DNA from: an uncultured Eubacteriales bacterium
GTDB lineage: Bacteria > Bacillota > Clostridia > Oscillospirales > CAG-382
Assembly (NCBI GenBank): GCA_934444645.1
Contig: CAKSCV010000027.1
Coordinates: forward strand, 1-34,839
DNA length: 34,839 bases
Reading direction: 5' to 3'
Shown here: positions 33,542 through 34,839 of the stretch, piece after piece
Layout of the letters: each line of letters begins with the position of its first letter
Position numbering within the stretch: position 1 is the first letter of the stretch
Made by a program: the position numbers and the translations under genes
The notes under the pieces: generated by a model
Seen by the model: only the letters and a program-made list of their open reading frames with translations
Database searches by the model: none
What the model was told of the DNA's origin: nothing

Positions 33542-34256
33542 TAAGTGCGGAAAAAATATCTTTACCTGTGGTCGGATTTTTTGCGACAAAGTGAAATTCA
33601 CCGTTGTTTTCTGCCGTATACACTTCGAATTTTTCGCCGCACATTACTTCCGATGAATAATAAATTGAAAACTTCTTGCCAATATCACTTATTTTGTGCT
33701 CATTCGGAAAATAATCATATACGATATCCGGATAAAAGGTGTTATTCATGTGTCCGTTGCGGTCAATCTGAGAGTAATATACTTCCCGAACATCTGTTTT
33801 GTTCATTTCGGCGGTATTGAATTTGATGCGTCTGTCTTGGATTTCATACATATCGGAAAGATCCGCTTCAATTGTGCCGAGCCGGTCAATAGCGTTTGGC
33901 CGCAAAAGAGTTCGATTATTGATATCCAGCAAAACCCAAGATGAGGTGGCATACGCGGCACGCGCGCCGTTCACGGTCACATCAAAATCACGGATAAACG
34001 AAACGCCGTGAACACCGCGCGGATATGTTGCCATAGTCACGTGATCATTGGAATGAATATCCGCAAAATATTCGAGAGTAAATTTGGTCACGACAAAAAC
34101 GATACCGTTTTTGCGTAAAAAATTGTATGTCATGCCGCGGGCATCCAAATCGTCACCGGCGGCTTTCTGAAATAAATGAAACAAGGTGGACGGCCGGATG
34201 ATATCGTTCGGCTGAACTTCATAGCTTTCGATTCTTGTTTGAAATACAGTTGACAT
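33531..34256 (-). CDS. Acyl-ACP thioesterase (FatA-like double hotdog)
   Basis: Hydrolyses acyl-ACP to free fatty acid, setting chain length or releasing product. The 241-aa protein has two hotdog halves: N-terminal (IRPSTLFHLFQKAAGDDLDARGMTYNFLRKNGIVFVVTKFTLEYF) and C-terminal, where QIDRNGHMNNTFYPDIVYD (residues 163-181) is the D-N-H-NN motif of the family with the catalytic Asn and His. Clostridial members have about this length. AAGGAG precedes the ATG at 34256. No clear sigma-A promoter is visible upstream. Confidence 0.92.
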   Translation of the reverse strand: MSTVFQTRIESYEVQPNDIIRPSTLFHLFQKAAGDDLDARGMTYNFLRKNGIVFVVTKFTLEYFADIHSNDHVTMATYPRGVHGVSFIRDFDVTVNGARAAYATSSWVLLDINNRTLLRPNAIDRLGTIEADLSDMYEIQDRRIKFNTAEMNKTDVREVYYSQIDRNGHMNNTFYPDIVYDYFPNEHKISDIGKKFSIYYSSEVMCGEKFEVYTAENNGEFHFVAKNPTTGKDIFSALIDF

Positions 34257-34395
34257 TTTGACTCCTTATTTTTGGTGTTATTTTCTTGTTTTCGATGCAG
34301 TTGCGGCGTTTGCAAAGTGCCGCGACTTGTCGTATGCTTTGGCGGTGCGGCAAACGTTTTTGCCCGTGATTAGCGAATACACCTTCCCTGAATTA

Positions 34396-34486
34396 TATAA
34401 AATTCCATGTTTTATACAGTTCCATTCGCAGCAAGGCGTTAGCCTTGCTTCCTATTTCGGGAATTGTATAAAATGTGAATTTTATA
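34396..34486. repeat. 91-bp near-perfect palindrome
   Basis: Nested inverted arms: TATAAAATTC/GAATTTTATA (34396-34405 and 34477-34486), 14 bp with one G-T wobble (34410-34423 and 34460-34473), and GCAAGGC-GTTA-GCCTTGC at the tip (34431-34448). The AT-rich arms and GC-rich tip look like a MITE-like or repetitive extragenic palindrome. No transposase is nearby. The rest of 34257-34395 shows only one short inverted repeat (CGTTTGC 34307, GCAAACG 34350) followed by TTTTT. Confidence 0.75.
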
Positions 34487-34521
34487 CCCGGATGGGCTTG
34501 TAATTCGGGGAATGAGCGGTG

Positions 34522-34648
34522 CAGAAAAGCAAAGAACCTCGCGACTTGTAGAAAGTCAGGAGGTTCTAAGAGCACTACCGGTTACTCGGGTCGTTCGGCC
34601 AAACTTCACCATGGACTATGGGCAGTGCTGGACGTCAATGCGTCGGGC
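34522..34648 (-). ncRNA. Putative structured small RNA, about 125 nt
   Basis: On the minus strand a consensus promoter (34655-34683) is followed by a 127-base non-coding stretch ending in an intrinsic terminator. The terminator has stem AGAACCTC/GAGGTTCT (34533-34540 and 34560-34567) with nested GACTT/AAGTC and then TTTGCTTTTC. Inside, AGCACTGCC (34622-34630) pairs with GGTAGTGCT (34570-34578), 9 bp with one wobble. A small GACG-CATTGA-CGTC hairpin lies near the 5' end. No ORF with a ribosome site was seen. It lacks the SRP core GGAAG-GAAGCAG signature, and no tmRNA or RNase P cores were seen; identity unknown. Confidence 0.6.
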
Positions 34649-34654
34649 AAGAGT

Positions 34655-34683
34655 AGTATAGCACCAATCCGGTAAAAAGTCAA
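34655..34683 (-). promoter_or_regulatory. Sigma-A promoter of the small RNA
   Basis: TTGACT (34678-34683), 17 bp, TATACT (34655-34660) on the minus strand. Start expected near 34648. Confidence 0.8.
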
Positions 34684-34839
34684 CCCTTTTTGCAAAAGTT
34701 TCCGTCTGTCCGCCCCAATCCAATGCAGAGGGCGTTCCCCCTTGAGGGGGCGGAGGGGGTGTTCCCATATATCCCAACTTAAAGGAAAAAGGCAGCAAAA
34801 AGGGAGAAAAAATCAAACAGAGGGAGGGAGAAATCCGAA
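34684..34839. other. Non-coding edge region with a G/C hairpin
   Basis: No gene seen. A short C5-TTGA-G5 hairpin (34737-34750) is followed by a GGAGGGGG run and a purine-rich tract from 34781 to the end. It resembles a repetitive extragenic element; nothing further can be supported. Confidence 0.4.

Noticed and set aside
34307..34360. Plus-strand terminator (CGTTTGC/GCAAACG followed by TTTTT)
   Set aside because: The loop would be 36 bases and no plus-strand gene precedes it, so it is only mentioned as a short inverted repeat.
34522..34648. Small RNA as SRP (4.5S) RNA
   Set aside because: The apical GGAAG/GAAGCAG-type core expected of SRP domain IV was not found in either strand, so only a generic ncRNA call is made.

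Overview
The window (34,839 bp, moderate GC) looks like chromosome of an endospore-forming Firmicute, most likely class Clostridia (an Oscillospirales/Ruminococcaceae-like anaerobe). The evidence is spmA-spmB, a Gram-positive HPr with both His15 and Ser46, sigma-A promoters with 17-bp spacers, strong AGGAGG-type ribosome sites with some TTG starts, LexA-type GAAC boxes at a Y-family polymerase, SLH and InlB-type surface repeats, and HemW. No phage, IS, CRISPR, rRNA or tRNA was seen. Most genes are recognisable housekeeping or envelope genes.

Layout. 1-1668 is the 3' end of a large modular surface protein. 1723-5319 (minus) holds a 71-aa conserved small protein, coaD, rsmD, uvrC and HPr. 5482-10864 (minus) is one tight run, fkbM-like methyltransferase, rimM, trmD, O-antigen-ligase-like membrane protein and two DUF4330 proteins, which mixes translation and cell-surface glycan functions. 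11073-13988 (plus) is a secreted phosphodiester glycosidase with SLH domains, divergent from fkbM through overlapping promoters. 14124-19912 (plus) is lepA, hemW, a Dabb protein and a three-gene ABC importer. 19993-21081 (minus) is a DUF4349 lipoprotein, divergent from a Y-polymerase gene (21289-22569) with three LexA-like boxes. A 43-codon secreted-peptide ORF missed by length cut-offs follows it.

22837-25605 (minus) is a secreted NodB deacetylase that shares modules with the protein at the left edge. It is divergent from an AraC-family regulator (25760-26833) that probably controls it. spmB and spmA (minus) follow; the spmB 3' end runs 85 bp antisense into the AraC gene. 28015-28785 is an amidase_3-like enzyme with an SH3 domain, and 28930-31557 a SERCA-type Ca2+ ATPase. 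31601-34256 (minus) holds an acyl-ACP thioesterase, a cytidylate-kinase-like protein and two unrecognised proteins. The right 580 bp has no protein gene but contains a 91-bp palindrome and a probable structured small RNA with a consensus promoter and a terminator.

The most promising unexplained items are the small RNA (34522-34648), the secreted mini-peptide behind the SOS polymerase (22653-22784), the hairpin that buries the ribosome site of the 71-aa protein (1945-1996), and the module set shared by the two large surface proteins. I found no clear multi-gene system that is certainly new.
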